Shown here in pieces: positions 34,640-43,007 of a DNA stretch of 64,000 bases. The first letter of the stretch is position 1; every line of letters begins with the position of its first letter. The DNA is from DATBLY01 sp963705545. GTDB lineage: Bacteria > Actinomycetota > UBA4738 > HRBIN12. The position numbers and the translations under genes were made by a program. Location of the stretch: NCBI GenBank assembly GCA_963705545.1, contig CAVPJX010000001.1, positions 62,001 to 126,000 of the forward strand, written 5' to 3'. The notes beneath the pieces are model-generated. The model was given only the letters and a program-made list of their open reading frames with translations, ran no database searches and was not told the DNA's origin.

Positions 34640-36021
34640 CGGTGTCGAAACCTCCGGCGTCGGGCGCGAACGTGCAGGAGTCCCCACTCTCGGCGACCTG
34701 GCGACCCCGGGTCTTCGAGCGGGCCGTGCTCGTCGGCGTCGGCCTCGGGATCTCCGAGGAGGACCTCGACGAGCTCGCCGCACTGGCCGATTCAGCCGGG
34801 GCCGAGCCCGTCGCGCGCATCGTGCAGAGCCGGTCGGAGCCCGATCCCGGGACCTTCGTCGGCAAGGGGAAGATCGACGAGATCCATCGGACCCTGCACC
34901 GCGAGGGTGCCGAGCTCGTCATCTTCGACCACGAGCTGAACCCGGGGCATCTGCGCTCGCTCGAGGAGCGGCTCAAGGTGAAGGTGATCGACCGGACGGC
35001 CCTGATCCTCGACATCTTCGCGCTCCACGCGCGCTCCCGGGAGGGCAAGGCTCAGGTGGAGCTCGCGCAGCTGAACTACCTCCTCCCACGCCTGCGTGGC
35101 TGGGGCGAGGCGATGAGCCGGATGGGCGGCGGCGTGGGGACCCGCCGCGGTCCCGGTGAGACGAAGCTCGAGCTCGACCGCCAGCACATCCGCCGCCGGA
35201 TCACGAAGCTCCGGCGCGACATCCGCGATCTCCGGAGGACCCGCGACACGAAGCGCTCGGCTCGCCAGCGGTCCAACGTCCCGCAGATCGCGATCGCCGG
35301 CTACACGAACGCCGGCAAGTCCACGCTGATGAACCGGCTCACGGGGTCCGATGTGGTCGTGGCCAACCAGCTGTTCGCGACCCTCGATCCGACCACGCGC
35401 CGGATCGTCCTGCCGAACGGACGCCGCGCGACCATGACCGACACGGTGGGGTTCGTCTCGAAGCTGCCGCACGACCTGGTCGAGGCCTTCCGGTCCACCC
35501 TCGAGGAGGTCACGCTGTCCGATCTCGTGGTCCAGGTCGCCGACGCCTCCTCTTCGCAGCTCGACGAGCAGGTGGAGGCGGTGCGCCGGGTCCTGGACGA
35601 GATCGGGGCGGGCGGTCTTCCGGAGGTGCTCGCGCTCAACAAGATCGACCGCGTCCCGGGCGCCGAGCGGGTACGGCTCGCCCGGCGGTTCCCCGGGGCC
35701 GTGTCGGTCTCCGCCCTGACGGGCGAGGGCGTGGAGGGGTTGCTCGCGACGATCGCCGAGGCCACGCCGAACCCGCCGATCGAGCTAGAGGCGCTCGTGC
35801 CGTGGGACCGCGGCGATCTGGTCGCGCTCCTGTACCGGGAGGCCGAGGTGATCAAGGCCGAGGCCGAGCCGGAGGGGACCCGCGTCTGGGCCCGCGTGGG
35901 CTTGCGAGAGCTGGCGGCGCTCCGGCCCTTCGCCGTCAGGCGGGACGGCCGAGACGTCCGGGCCGATGTTCCGCAACCCGGCGGCGACGCGTCGACCGAG
36001 GATGTCGCCGGCACGGCCTGA
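34636..36021 (+). CDS. hflX: GTPase HflX
   Basis: A 461-residue ribosome-binding GTPase involved in rescuing stalled or split ribosomes. The N-terminal HflX domain includes PGTFVGKGKIDEI and VIFDHELNPGHLRSLEE; a coiled-coil linker follows GTRRGPGETKLELDR; the G domain shows GYTNAGKSTLMN (G1), DTVGFVSKLPHDLVEAF (G3) and ALNKIDRV (G4). It starts with GTG overlapping dapD, or at GTG 34642. It is convergent with the SIS gene 9 bp away. Confidence 0.95.
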   Translation: MTVSKPPASGANVQESPLSATWRPRVFERAVLVGVGLGISEEDLDELAALADSAGAEPVARIVQSRSEPDPGTFVGKGKIDEIHRTLHREGAELVIFDHELNPGHLRSLEERLKVKVIDRTALILDIFALHARSREGKAQVELAQLNYLLPRLRGWGEAMSRMGGGVGTRRGPGETKLELDRQHIRRRITKLRRDIRDLRRTRDTKRSARQRSNVPQIAIAGYTNAGKSTLMNRLTGSDVVVANQLFATLDPTTRRIVLPNGRRATMTDTVGFVSKLPHDLVEAFRSTLEEVTLSDLVVQVADASSSQLDEQVEAVRRVLDEIGAGGLPEVLALNKIDRVPGAERVRLARRFPGAVSVSALTGEGVEGLLATIAEATPNPPIELEALVPWDRGDLVALLYREAEVIKAEAEPEGTRVWARVGLRELAALRPFAVRRDGRDVRADVPQPGGDASTEDVAGTA

Positions 36022-36030
36022 GCGAGCGGG

Positions 36031-37029
36031 CTAGGCCGGGCCGGGCGCCCCGATCCGCCACAGATCCGGGTCGGCCCACGATCCGGTGATGACCGTGTCG
36101 GGGTCCTGGCCGCGCTCCATCGCGAACCGGTGCGCCAGGATCTGCAGTCGAACCGTGAGTGGGATCTGGGCGAGCAGCGGGGACAGGTCCGACGGCTCGT
36201 GGACCGAACTGACGGGGATCCCGGCGTCCGCGGCCGCGCGACCGAGCGCCGGCATGAAGCCCTCGTGGTCAGGCGGGGTCAGGATCACGACGCCATCGTT
36301 CGCGGTGAGCGGCACCGCCGACCCGTGGAGTAGGTACTCGGCGTCGTAGCCCTCCGCGAGGACGCGTGCCCCCTCGCGGATCTTCAGCGCTCCCTCGCGT
36401 GCCGTGATCGAGGCCGGCCCCGCGCCGGCGATCACCAAGGCCCGCCCGGGCAGCGCGATCCGGTCCGTCCCGCTGTCGGCGATCGCGTCGGCGACGGCCT
36501 CGGGGATCCGCACGAGCACCTCGTCCTCGAAGCCCTCGGCTCCGAGCTCTCGCGCGATGACCGCGAGGGCGAGGAGGGCGGTCGTATAGCTCGCGGTGTA
36601 CGTCTCGGCGGTCTCCTTCGGGACGGTCTCGATCACATCGGGGAACCCGGCGCCCTCTCGCGTGATCATCACGAGCTGCAGGCCCGCCAGGAAGGCTTGC
36701 GCCCGCGTGGAGAGCGCGTATGCGGTCTCGGCGGTGTGGGTGATCACGACGATCGCGTCCTGCGGCCCGATCACCGGCGCCCATCCGACGAACTGCATCG
36801 ACGGGATCGCGACGGCCGAGCGGCCCGTCTGTTGGATCATCGCCGCGCCGAGCTCGGCGGCGTGCAGGCTGGTCCCGGTCCCGACGAGCCAGATCCGCCG
36901 GGCTCGGTGCAAGCCCTCGGCGGCGGAGTGGATCTGCTCGCGCATCTTCGCCGAACGGACGAGCCGCTCGAGCTCGGCCGGCTGGGAGCGGATCTGGGTC
37001 TCGAGGTTGGAGCCGGGGCCGGTTGCCAT
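36031..37029 (-). CDS. SIS-domain sugar-phosphate isomerase-like protein
   Basis: A 332-residue protein with tandem SIS domains, resembling the isomerase half of glucosamine-6-phosphate synthase. First domain: IWLVGTGTSLHAAELGAAM. Second domain: EGALKIREGARVLAEGYDAE followed by YLLHGSAVPLT, which holds the His-containing loop of GlmS-like proteins. There is no glutaminase domain, so it may be a deaminase/isomerase or a binding protein for aminosugar phosphates. ATG 37029 is chosen over the preceding TTG; AAGGAGA lies upstream. Confidence 0.82.
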   Translation of the reverse strand: MATGPGSNLETQIRSQPAELERLVRSAKMREQIHSAAEGLHRARRIWLVGTGTSLHAAELGAAMIQQTGRSAVAIPSMQFVGWAPVIGPQDAIVVITHTAETAYALSTRAQAFLAGLQLVMITREGAGFPDVIETVPKETAETYTASYTTALLALAVIARELGAEGFEDEVLVRIPEAVADAIADSGTDRIALPGRALVIAGAGPASITAREGALKIREGARVLAEGYDAEYLLHGSAVPLTANDGVVILTPPDHEGFMPALGRAAADAGIPVSSVHEPSDLSPLLAQIPLTVRLQILAHRFAMERGQDPDTVITGSWADPDLWRIGAPGPA

Positions 37030-37112
37030 CAACGTCTCCTTCGGGAGCAGGTGAGAAGGGAACCCCGAGCTTAGCTCCCCGCCCGGACGGCCTCCTCGCG
37101 CGGGGCGGACCC

Positions 37113-37718
37113 TCAGAGCTTGCGCAGGACGGCGACGACCTTGCCGGCGATCCGTCCGTCGGCCATCTCGAAGGGCTTCATCGCCGGGTGCTCCGGGATC
37201 AGCATCACGCGGCCACCGTCGTGCCCGAGCCGTTTCACGGTGGCCTCGTCCTCGGCGGAGCCGGGCAGGATCGCGGCGACGATGTCGCCGTCGTCCGCCC
37301 CGTCCTGGGAGCGCACCACCACGACGTCCCCGTCGAGGATCCCCGCATCCACCATCGAATCCCCGGCGACCCGCAGGGCGAAATGGGGAGCCTCGGACGC
37401 GTACCCGTCGGGCACCGTGAGGTACCCCTCGATGTCCTCCTCGGCGAGCGTCGGGGCGCCGGCGGCGATCCGCCCGACGAGCGGTACGACGACGCCGTCG
37501 GCCTTCGGGGCGGCGAGCGCCATCGCCCGGGGCTTCGTCGGGGCCTTGTGGAGCAGGCCCATCCGCTCGAGGTTGGCCAACTGGGCATGGACGCTGCTGG
37601 ACGAGGTGAGGCCGACCGCCTCTCCGATCTCTCGGACGGTGGGGGGGTAGCCCCGGTCGCGGACCGTCTCGGAGATGAAGCTGAGGATGCGCTGCTGGCG
37701 GGCGGTGATGTCAGACAT
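37113..37718 (-). CDS. lexA: SOS repressor LexA
   Basis: A 201-residue repressor/autoprotease. The winged-helix domain (1-65) has TVREIGEAVGLTSSSSVHAQ. The cleavage site Ala86-Gly87 is in RIAAGAPTL, the nucleophile Ser121 in VAGDSMVDAG and the general base Lys162 in ATVKRLG. ATG 37718 gives the standard N-terminus (DITARQQRILSFI). Its own promoter carries a LexA box, so it is autoregulated, and it is divergent from the LysM gene. Confidence 0.97.
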   Translation of the reverse strand: MSDITARQQRILSFISETVRDRGYPPTVREIGEAVGLTSSSSVHAQLANLERMGLLHKAPTKPRAMALAAPKADGVVVPLVGRIAAGAPTLAEEDIEGYLTVPDGYASEAPHFALRVAGDSMVDAGILDGDVVVVRSQDGADDGDIVAAILPGSAEDEATVKRLGHDGGRVMLIPEHPAMKPFEMADGRIAGKVVAVLRKL

Positions 37719-37747
37719 CGTCTCTAGCCTCCCTCGGGTCGGGCCGG

Positions 37748-37787
37748 ACCGTAGCACGCGGGTGGAAGGAGGGCAAACATATGTTCG
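37748..37787 (-). promoter_or_regulatory. lexA promoter with overlapping LexA box
   Basis: On the minus strand, TTGCCC (37771-37776), a 17-bp spacer and TACGGT (37748-37753) form the promoter. The near-consensus box CGAACATATGTTTG (37774-37787, one mismatch) overlaps the -35, giving autorepression. Confidence 0.82.
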
Positions 37788-37795
37788 AACGACCC

Positions 37796-37824
37796 TTGAC
37801 CTCGAACAGCCGTTCGGGCAGGAT
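37796..37824 (+). promoter_or_regulatory. Promoter of the LysM gene with LexA-like box in the spacer
   Basis: TTGACC (37796-37801), a 17-bp spacer and CAGGAT (37819-37824). The spacer holds CGAACAGCCGTTCG (37803-37816), which has both CGAAC/GTTCG arms but one off-consensus central base. Confidence 0.65.
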
Positions 37825-37831
37825 GACCCGC

Positions 37832-38119
37832 GTGGCTCGAACACGTGTTCGTCGGCGTCGGACCGTCACGGTCCTGGCCGTGCTCGCATGCCTGCTGGTG
37901 ACGGGGCCGGTCTCGAGGGCGTTCTCGCCCCGTCCCGAACCCCGCCCGGCCCGACAGGTCTACGTGGTGCAGGCGGGCGACACCGTGTGGTCGATCGCGA
38001 CGCGGTTCGCCTCGGGAGCCGACCCCCGGCCGCTGGTGGACGCGATCGGCCGCCGCAACCGGGTGAACGCTGGTGCGATCGTGCCGGGGCAGACGCTCGT
38101 CATCCCGCCGGTCGCTTGA
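37832..38119 (+). CDS. LysM-domain membrane protein, candidate SOS cell-division inhibitor
   Basis: A 95-residue protein with a basic N-terminus (RTRVRRRR), one hydrophobic helix (VTVLAVLACLLVTG) and a C-terminal LysM peptidoglycan-binding domain (VYVVQAGDTVWSIATRF ... PGQTLVIPP). By size, topology and divergent placement next to lexA it matches the YneA/DivS/ChiZ class of damage-induced division inhibitors; the lexA-LysM-nrdR order is that of mycobacteria. Start codon is uncertain: GTG 37832 sits 7 nt after the -10; ATG 37823 and GTG 37844 are alternatives. Three LexA-like sites lie within 80 bp. Inhibition of division is inferred, not shown. Confidence 0.82.
   Translation: MARTRVRRRRTVTVLAVLACLLVTGPVSRAFSPRPEPRPARQVYVVQAGDTVWSIATRFASGADPRPLVDAIGRRNRVNAGAIVPGQTLVIPPVA
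37838..37851 (+). promoter_or_regulatory. Consensus LexA box at the start of the LysM gene
   Basis: CGAACACGTGTTCG is an exact LexA box and a perfect palindrome. It lies just after the predicted transcription start of the LysM gene, so it would reinforce repression from the neighbouring site. Confidence 0.85.
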
Positions 38120-38168
38120 CGCGTCAGGATGCTGGGCGTAGCGTGCGCCGAGCCACAACATCTTGTGG
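38116..38168 (+). promoter_or_regulatory. nrdR promoter with NrdR box
   Basis: TTGACG (38116-38121), 17 bp, TAGCGT (38139-38144). The palindromic CCACAACATCTTGTGG (38153-38168) resembles the NrdR box and covers the expected transcription start, consistent with autorepression. Confidence 0.65.
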
Positions 38169-38177
38169 TCTCACGGT

Positions 38178-38651
38178 ATGCGGTGTCCCTGGTGCGCAGC
38201 GGACGACGATCGCGTCGTCGATTCACGTCCCGCCGACGGCGGGGCCGCGACGCGTCGACGGCGCGAGTGCAACGCCTGCGGACGGCGCTACACGACCTTC
38301 GAACGCATCGATGGCGTCGGTCTGATCGTGATCAAGCGGGACGGGGAGATGCAGCCGTTCGACCGGGAGAAGGTGGCGGCCGGGATCGCGAAGGCGATCA
38401 AGAACCGGCCGGTGACCGACGCCCAGGTCGACGAGGTCGTCGCCCGGGTCGAGCAGCGGCTCCGTCGCAAGGGGCCCGAGGTGACCTCCCAACAGGTCGG
38501 GCTCGAGGTCCTGGCCAACCTCGCGAAGCTCGATCAGGTCGCATACATGCGCTTCGCCAGCGTCTACAAGGACTTCCAGGAGATCACCGACTTCGAGCGT
38601 GAGCTCGGTGACCTGCAGGAACGTGAGCCGGCCCGGAAACCTCCGAGCTGA
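38178..38651 (+). CDS. nrdR: Transcriptional repressor NrdR
   Basis: A 157-residue repressor of ribonucleotide reductase genes. The zinc ribbon uses Cys3, Cys6, Cys31 and Cys34 (MRCPWC, RRRECNACGRRY), followed by an ATP-cone that senses (d)ATP (VIKRDGEMQPFDREKVAAGI). ATG 38178 gives the conserved N-terminus. NrdR boxes precede this gene and nrdJ. Confidence 0.96.
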   Translation: MRCPWCAADDDRVVDSRPADGGAATRRRRECNACGRRYTTFERIDGVGLIVIKRDGEMQPFDREKVAAGIAKAIKNRPVTDAQVDEVVARVEQRLRRKGPEVTSQQVGLEVLANLAKLDQVAYMRFASVYKDFQEITDFERELGDLQEREPARKPPS

Positions 38652-38662
38652 TCTCGGGCCCA

Positions 38663-38711
38663 CCCCCATATCTTGTGGCTCCGGATGGGCATCTTCCCCC
38701 ATATCTTGGAG
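38663..38711 (+). promoter_or_regulatory. Pair of NrdR boxes upstream of nrdJ
   Basis: Two related 16-bp sites, CCCCCATATCTTGTGG (38663-38678) and a second copy of CCCCCATATCTTG (from 38696), are 33 bp apart, i.e. three helical turns. Paired boxes on one face of the helix are the known NrdR arrangement. The second ends 8 bp before the -35. Confidence 0.72.
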
Positions 38712-38719
38712 AATGACGC

Positions 38720-38748
38720 TTGACACGCCTTCGCGTGGGGGCAAGAAT
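38720..38748 (+). promoter_or_regulatory. nrdJ promoter
   Basis: TTGACA (38720-38725), a 17-bp spacer and AAGAAT (38743-38748). It lies directly downstream of the NrdR box pair and 58 nt before the nrdJ start. Confidence 0.7.
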
Positions 38749-38806
38749 CACACCCCTGTGATTCGATGGTTCCGACGCTTCCCCACGGCGAGAGGAGGGC
38801 ACACCG

Positions 38807-41542
38807 GTGGCGACCAAGCACGATGACGTCGAGGTGATCCGCGAGGGCCTCACCTTCAAGCGCGCCTTCACGACGGAGGGGCGACACCCCTACGACGACG
38901 TGGAGTGGGAGATCCGCGACGCGGTCATCCCGAACTACAAGGAGGGCGGCAACGCCTTCGAGCAGCGCGACGTCGAGTTCCCGAAGGACTGGTCGCAGAA
39001 CGCCACGAACATCGTCGCCCAGAAGTACTTCCGCGGCACCCTGGATACCCCGCAGCGGGAATCGTCGGTCCGGCAGCTCGCCGGCCGGGTCGTCGACACG
39101 ATCCGCGGCTGGGGGACGAAGAACGGCTACTTCGCGACCGAGCACGACGCGCAGGTGTTCGCCGACGAGCTCACGCACCTGATCGTCACGCAGAAGGCCG
39201 CGTTCAACTCGCCGGTCTGGTTCAACGTCGGCGTGCCCGACACGCCGCAGCAGTGCTCCGCGTGCTTCATCCTCGCCGTGGACGACACGATGTCGTCGAT
39301 CCTCAACTGGTACGTGGAGGAGGGCACGATCTTCAAGGGCGGCTCGGGCTCCGGGATCAACCTCTCCCGGATCCGTTCGTCCAAGGAGCCGCTCGCCGGC
39401 GGCGGCACCGCGTCCGGCCCGGTGAGCTTCATGCGCGGCGCGGACGCCAGCGCCGGCACGATCAAGTCCGGCGGCAAGACCCGCCGCGCGGCGAAGATGG
39501 TGATCCTGAACGTCGACCACGCCGACGTCCGCGACTTCATCTGGTGCAAGGCGAACGAGGAGCGGAAGGCGCGCGTGATGCGCGACGCCGGGTTCGACAT
39601 GGACCTGGACGGCAGGGACTCGTTCTCGATCCAGTACCAGAACGCGAACAACTCGGTCCGGGTGACCGACGAGTTCATGAAGGCCTTCGAGCAGGATCAG
39701 GACTGGAAGCTGAAAGCCGTCCTGGGCGGCGAGACGGTGGACACGGTTCGGGCGCGCGAGCTGATGCGCGAGATCGCGCAAGCCGCGTGGGAGTGCGCGG
39801 ACCCCGGGATGCAGTACGACACGACGATCAACGAATGGCACACGTGCCCCGCGTCGGGGCGGATCAACGCCTCGAACCCGTGCTCCGAGTACATGCACCT
39901 GGACAACTCCGCGTGCAACCTCGCGTCGCTGAACCTCCTGAGGTTCGCGGACGAGGCCGGGAACTTCGACGTCGCGTCGTTCCGTCACGCGGTCGAGGTG
40001 GTCTTCACGGCCCAGGAGATCGTCGTCGGCGAGTCCGACTACCCGACCGAGAAGATCGGGCAGAACGCGCGCGCCTTCCGGCAGCTCGGCCTGGGGTACG
40101 CGAACCTCGGGGCGCTGCTGATGGCGCGGGGGCTCCCGTACGACTCCGACGGCGGGCGGGCGTGGGCCGGGGCCATCACGGCGCTCATGACCGGCGAGGC
40201 CTACCGCACCAGCGCGCGGATCGCCGAGGTCATGGCGCCGTTCGAAGGCTTCGAGCCGAACCGGGATGCGATGCTCCGCGTGATGCGCAAGCACCGCGCG
40301 GCGGCCGAGGACATCGATGCGGAGCTGGTCCCCGAGGGCCTGCTGTCGGCGGCGAAGCAGTCGTGGGACCAGGCGATCGCCCTCGGTGAGACGCACGGCT
40401 ACCGCAACGCGCAGGCGACCGTGCTCGCGCCGACCGGCACGATCGGCCTGATGATGGACTGCGACACCACGGGCATCGAGCCCGAGCTCGCGCTCGTGAA
40501 GACGAAGAAGCTCGTCGGCGGCGGCACGATGAAGTTCGTGAACCAGACCGTCCCGCGCGCGCTCGCGCGGCTCGGCTACGACGAAGCGCAGGCGCAGGAC
40601 ATCGTCGCGTACATCGCCGAGCACAACTCCGTGTTCGAGGCACCCCACCTGAAGCCGGAGCACTACGCGGTGTTCGACACGGCGATGGGGGAGCAGCCCA
40701 TCCAGTACATGGGCCACGTGCGGATGATGGCGGCGGCGCAGCCCTTCATCTCGGGCGCGATCTCGAAGACCGTGAACATGCCGGAGGAGGTGACGGTCGA
40801 GGAGGTCGAGCAGCTGTTCGTCGAGTCGTGGAAGCTCGGCCTCAAGGCGGTCGCGATCTACCGGGACAACTGCAAGGTGGCGCAGCCGCTGTCGGCCGAC
40901 AAGAAGAAGACGGCGGCCGCACCGGAGCCGGCCGTGCTCGCGCAGCCGGTCCGCAAGCGCCTGCCCATGTCGCGCCCGTCCACGACGACCTCGTTCCAGG
41001 TCGGCGACGCCGAGGGCTACATCACGGCCGGCTCGTACCCGGACGACGGCCTCGGCGAGATCTTCCTCAAGACCTCGAAGCAGGGCTCGACGCTGTCGGG
41101 CGTGATGGACGCGTTCGCGATCGCGGTCTCGATCGGCCTGCAGTACGGGGTGCCGCTCGAGACGTTCGCCTCGAAGTTCATCAACGTGAAGTTCGAGCCG
41201 TCGGGCATGACGAACGATCCCGACATCCGGTTCGCCTCGTCGATCGTGGACTACGTCTTCCGGCGTCTCTCGCTCGACTACCTGCCGACCGACGTCCGCG
41301 AGGGCCTCGGGATCCGCTCGATCCAGGAGCGGAAGGAGGCCGCGCAGGCCGAGGTGGCCGAGCAGACGGACGACGTGTTGGACGAGCCCTCCCCGCCGGC
41401 GCCCCAGCGGATCGAGATGGGCGAGCGCCGGACCGCGAAGGAGCTGGACGCGCCGCTCTGCTACCAGTGCGGCTCGAAGATGCAGCCGGCCGGCTCGTGC
41501 TACGTGTGCGGGACGTGCGGCAGCACCAGCGGCTGCTCGTAG
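38807..41542 (+). CDS. nrdJ: Adenosylcobalamin-dependent (class II) ribonucleoside-diphosphate reductase
   Basis: A 911-residue enzyme reducing ribonucleotides to deoxyribonucleotides with an adenosylcobalamin-generated radical, so it works with or without oxygen. Visible features: FNSPVWFNVGV and QQCSACFILAVDD in the N-terminal region, GSGSGINLSRIRSS, the active-site loop ASNPCSEYMHLDNSACNLAS, PTGTIGLMMDCDTTG, and a Cys-rich C-terminus (CYQCGSKM, CYVCGTCGSTSGC) that probably relays electrons. The actinobacterial NrdJ N-terminus is present. Regulation by NrdR is indicated by paired boxes. Confidence 0.97.
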   Translation: MATKHDDVEVIREGLTFKRAFTTEGRHPYDDVEWEIRDAVIPNYKEGGNAFEQRDVEFPKDWSQNATNIVAQKYFRGTLDTPQRESSVRQLAGRVVDTIRGWGTKNGYFATEHDAQVFADELTHLIVTQKAAFNSPVWFNVGVPDTPQQCSACFILAVDDTMSSILNWYVEEGTIFKGGSGSGINLSRIRSSKEPLAGGGTASGPVSFMRGADASAGTIKSGGKTRRAAKMVILNVDHADVRDFIWCKANEERKARVMRDAGFDMDLDGRDSFSIQYQNANNSVRVTDEFMKAFEQDQDWKLKAVLGGETVDTVRARELMREIAQAAWECADPGMQYDTTINEWHTCPASGRINASNPCSEYMHLDNSACNLASLNLLRFADEAGNFDVASFRHAVEVVFTAQEIVVGESDYPTEKIGQNARAFRQLGLGYANLGALLMARGLPYDSDGGRAWAGAITALMTGEAYRTSARIAEVMAPFEGFEPNRDAMLRVMRKHRAAAEDIDAELVPEGLLSAAKQSWDQAIALGETHGYRNAQATVLAPTGTIGLMMDCDTTGIEPELALVKTKKLVGGGTMKFVNQTVPRALARLGYDEAQAQDIVAYIAEHNSVFEAPHLKPEHYAVFDTAMGEQPIQYMGHVRMMAAAQPFISGAISKTVNMPEEVTVEEVEQLFVESWKLGLKAVAIYRDNCKVAQPLSADKKKTAAAPEPAVLAQPVRKRLPMSRPSTTTSFQVGDAEGYITAGSYPDDGLGEIFLKTSKQGSTLSGVMDAFAIAVSIGLQYGVPLETFASKFINVKFEPSGMTNDPDIRFASSIVDYVFRRLSLDYLPTDVREGLGIRSIQERKEAAQAEVAEQTDDVLDEPSPPAPQRIEMGERRTAKELDAPLCYQCGSKMQPAGSCYVCGTCGSTSGCS

Positions 41543-41923
41543 ATGACGGAGGGCGCGGGCAGGGCGACCGGGCTGCATCACATCCAGCTCGCCATGCCGC
41601 CGGGCGAGGAGGAGGCGGCCGTGAAGTTCTACGGCTACCTCCTGGGGATGCAGCAGATCGACAAGCCGCCGGAGCTCGCGCCGCGCGGGGGCGTCTGGTT
41701 CCGCGACGGGGTCTTCGAGGTGCACCTCGGCGTCGAGGAGCGGTTCCGCCCCGCCCACAAGGCGCATCCGGCGTTCCTGGTCGACGGCCTGGAGAAGCTC
41801 CGCGTCCGGCTGGAGGCGGCCGGGATCCGCGTGGACGACGATCCGGTCCAGCTCGAGGGGTTCCATCGATGCTACGTCCGTGACCCCTTCGGCAACCGTA
41901 TCGAGCTGATCGAGCCGATCTGA
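41543..41923 (+). CDS. VOC-family (glyoxalase/bleomycin resistance-like) protein
   Basis: A 126-residue single vicinal-oxygen-chelate domain. LHHIQLAMPPG supplies the first metal-ligand His, VFEVHLGVEE a Glu/His strand, and CYVRDPFGNRIELIEPI the final Glu strand. It starts directly at the nrdJ stop and overlaps dut (TGATG), so it is cotranscribed with them. Its reaction is not predictable. Confidence 0.82.
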   Translation: MTEGAGRATGLHHIQLAMPPGEEEAAVKFYGYLLGMQQIDKPPELAPRGGVWFRDGVFEVHLGVEERFRPAHKAHPAFLVDGLEKLRVRLEAAGIRVDDDPVQLEGFHRCYVRDPFGNRIELIEPI

Positions 41924-42357
41924 TGGACCTACCGTTCCAGCGCCTGCACCCGGATGCCGAGCTGCCGGCCCCCGCGCACCCCGGGGACGCCGGCCTCGAC
42001 CTGCGGTCCGTGATCGACGTGGTGGTGGGGCCGGGCGAGCGCGCGCTCGTGCCGACGGGGCTCGCGGTCGCGATCCCGGAGGGCCGGGCGGGCCTCGTGC
42101 TCCCGCGGTCGGGGCTCGCGTCGCGACACGGGTTGACCCTCGCGAACGCGCCCGGGCTGATCGACTCGGGCTACCGCGGCGAGGTGACGGTCGCGGTCGT
42201 GAACCTCGATCGCACCGAGCCCGTCTCGATCGCGAAAGGCGATCGGGTCGCGCAGCTCGTGATCGTCGAGGTGCCCGAGGTCCGCCCGACGTGGGCCGAG
42301 CAGCTCGCCCCGTCGACCCGCGGGACCGGCGGATTCGGCTCCACCGGCACGTCGTGA
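41923..42357 (+). CDS. dut: dUTP diphosphatase
   Basis: A 144-residue trimeric dUTPase hydrolysing dUTP to dUMP and PPi, keeping uracil out of DNA and feeding dTMP synthesis. The five motifs are seen: HPGDAGLDLRS, VPTGLAVAIP, PRSGLASRHGL, NAPGLIDSGYRGE and the C-terminal STRGTGGFGSTG. It follows nrdJ through the VOC gene, so nucleotide-pool genes are grouped. Confidence 0.95.
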   Translation: MDLPFQRLHPDAELPAPAHPGDAGLDLRSVIDVVVGPGERALVPTGLAVAIPEGRAGLVLPRSGLASRHGLTLANAPGLIDSGYRGEVTVAVVNLDRTEPVSIAKGDRVAQLVIVEVPEVRPTWAEQLAPSTRGTGGFGSTGTS

Positions 42358-42875
42358 CCGTCACGATCCGCGAGGAGGAGCTGCGGGACCGGGGCCCCTC
42401 GCTCGAGGTCGAGCGCCTCGCGTTCGGCTCGGAGGAAGAGCCGGTGATCGTCGAGGCGATCCGCGACGTGCCCGGATCGTTCGCGTTGGTCGCGGAGGAC
42501 GACGGCACGGTCGTGGGACACGTGCAGCTCTCGCGCGCTCGGATCGGATCGGCCGACGTCCTCGCGCTCGGGCCGATCGGGGTGCGACCCGACCGCCAGG
42601 GCGAGGGGATCGGGTCCGCGCTCGTCCTGGCGGCGCTCGAGGCCGCGCGCGAGCACCGAGCCACCGCGGTGATCCTCCTCGGGGATCCCGCCTGGTACCC
42701 GCGGTTCGGCTTCCGTGCCGGATCCGAGCTCGGTCTTCGCAACCCGTACACCGGCACGGAGGAGAGCGGGTTCGAGATCCGCGAGGACGACTTCATGGTC
42801 GCCGTCTTGGACGCCGGGGTCTCATTCGCGGGTCCCGTGCGCTGGCACCCGGCGTTCGGCGGGCCACGCGCCTGA
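42354..42875 (+). CDS. GNAT-family N-acetyltransferase
   Basis: A 173-residue acetyltransferase of the YhbS-like group. The acetyl-CoA motif is LGPIGVRPDRQGEGIGSALV; ILLGDPAWYPRFGFRAGSEL is the typical YhbS segment. The GTG start overlaps the dut stop (GTGA). Its substrate is unknown. Confidence 0.85.
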   Translation: MTVTIREEELRDRGPSLEVERLAFGSEEEPVIVEAIRDVPGSFALVAEDDGTVVGHVQLSRARIGSADVLALGPIGVRPDRQGEGIGSALVLAALEAAREHRATAVILLGDPAWYPRFGFRAGSELGLRNPYTGTEESGFEIREDDFMVAVLDAGVSFAGPVRWHPAFGGPRA

Positions 42876-42882
42876 GGGCCGG

Positions 42883-42911
42883 TTGAAGCGCGGGAGCGGC
42901 CGCGCTAGCCT
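42883..42911 (+). promoter_or_regulatory. tRNA-Gly promoter
   Basis: TTGAAG (42883-42888), 17 bp, TAGCCT (42906-42911), 11 nt before the tRNA-Gly 5' end. Confidence 0.65.
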
Positions 42912-42922
42912 GGGTTCGGCAC

Positions 42923-42998
<76 letters not shown>

Positions 42999-43007
42999 GA
43001 ACGGCTC

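Noticed and set aside
38652..38806. Cobalamin riboswitch upstream of nrdJ
   Set aside because: Only 155 bp are available and no B12-box-like element was seen; NrdR boxes and a normal promoter account for the region.
38564..42796. Frame of about 1,400 codons opposite nrdJ
   Set aside because: It is the antisense of nrdJ, the VOC gene and dut, with shadow composition and no recognisable domain.
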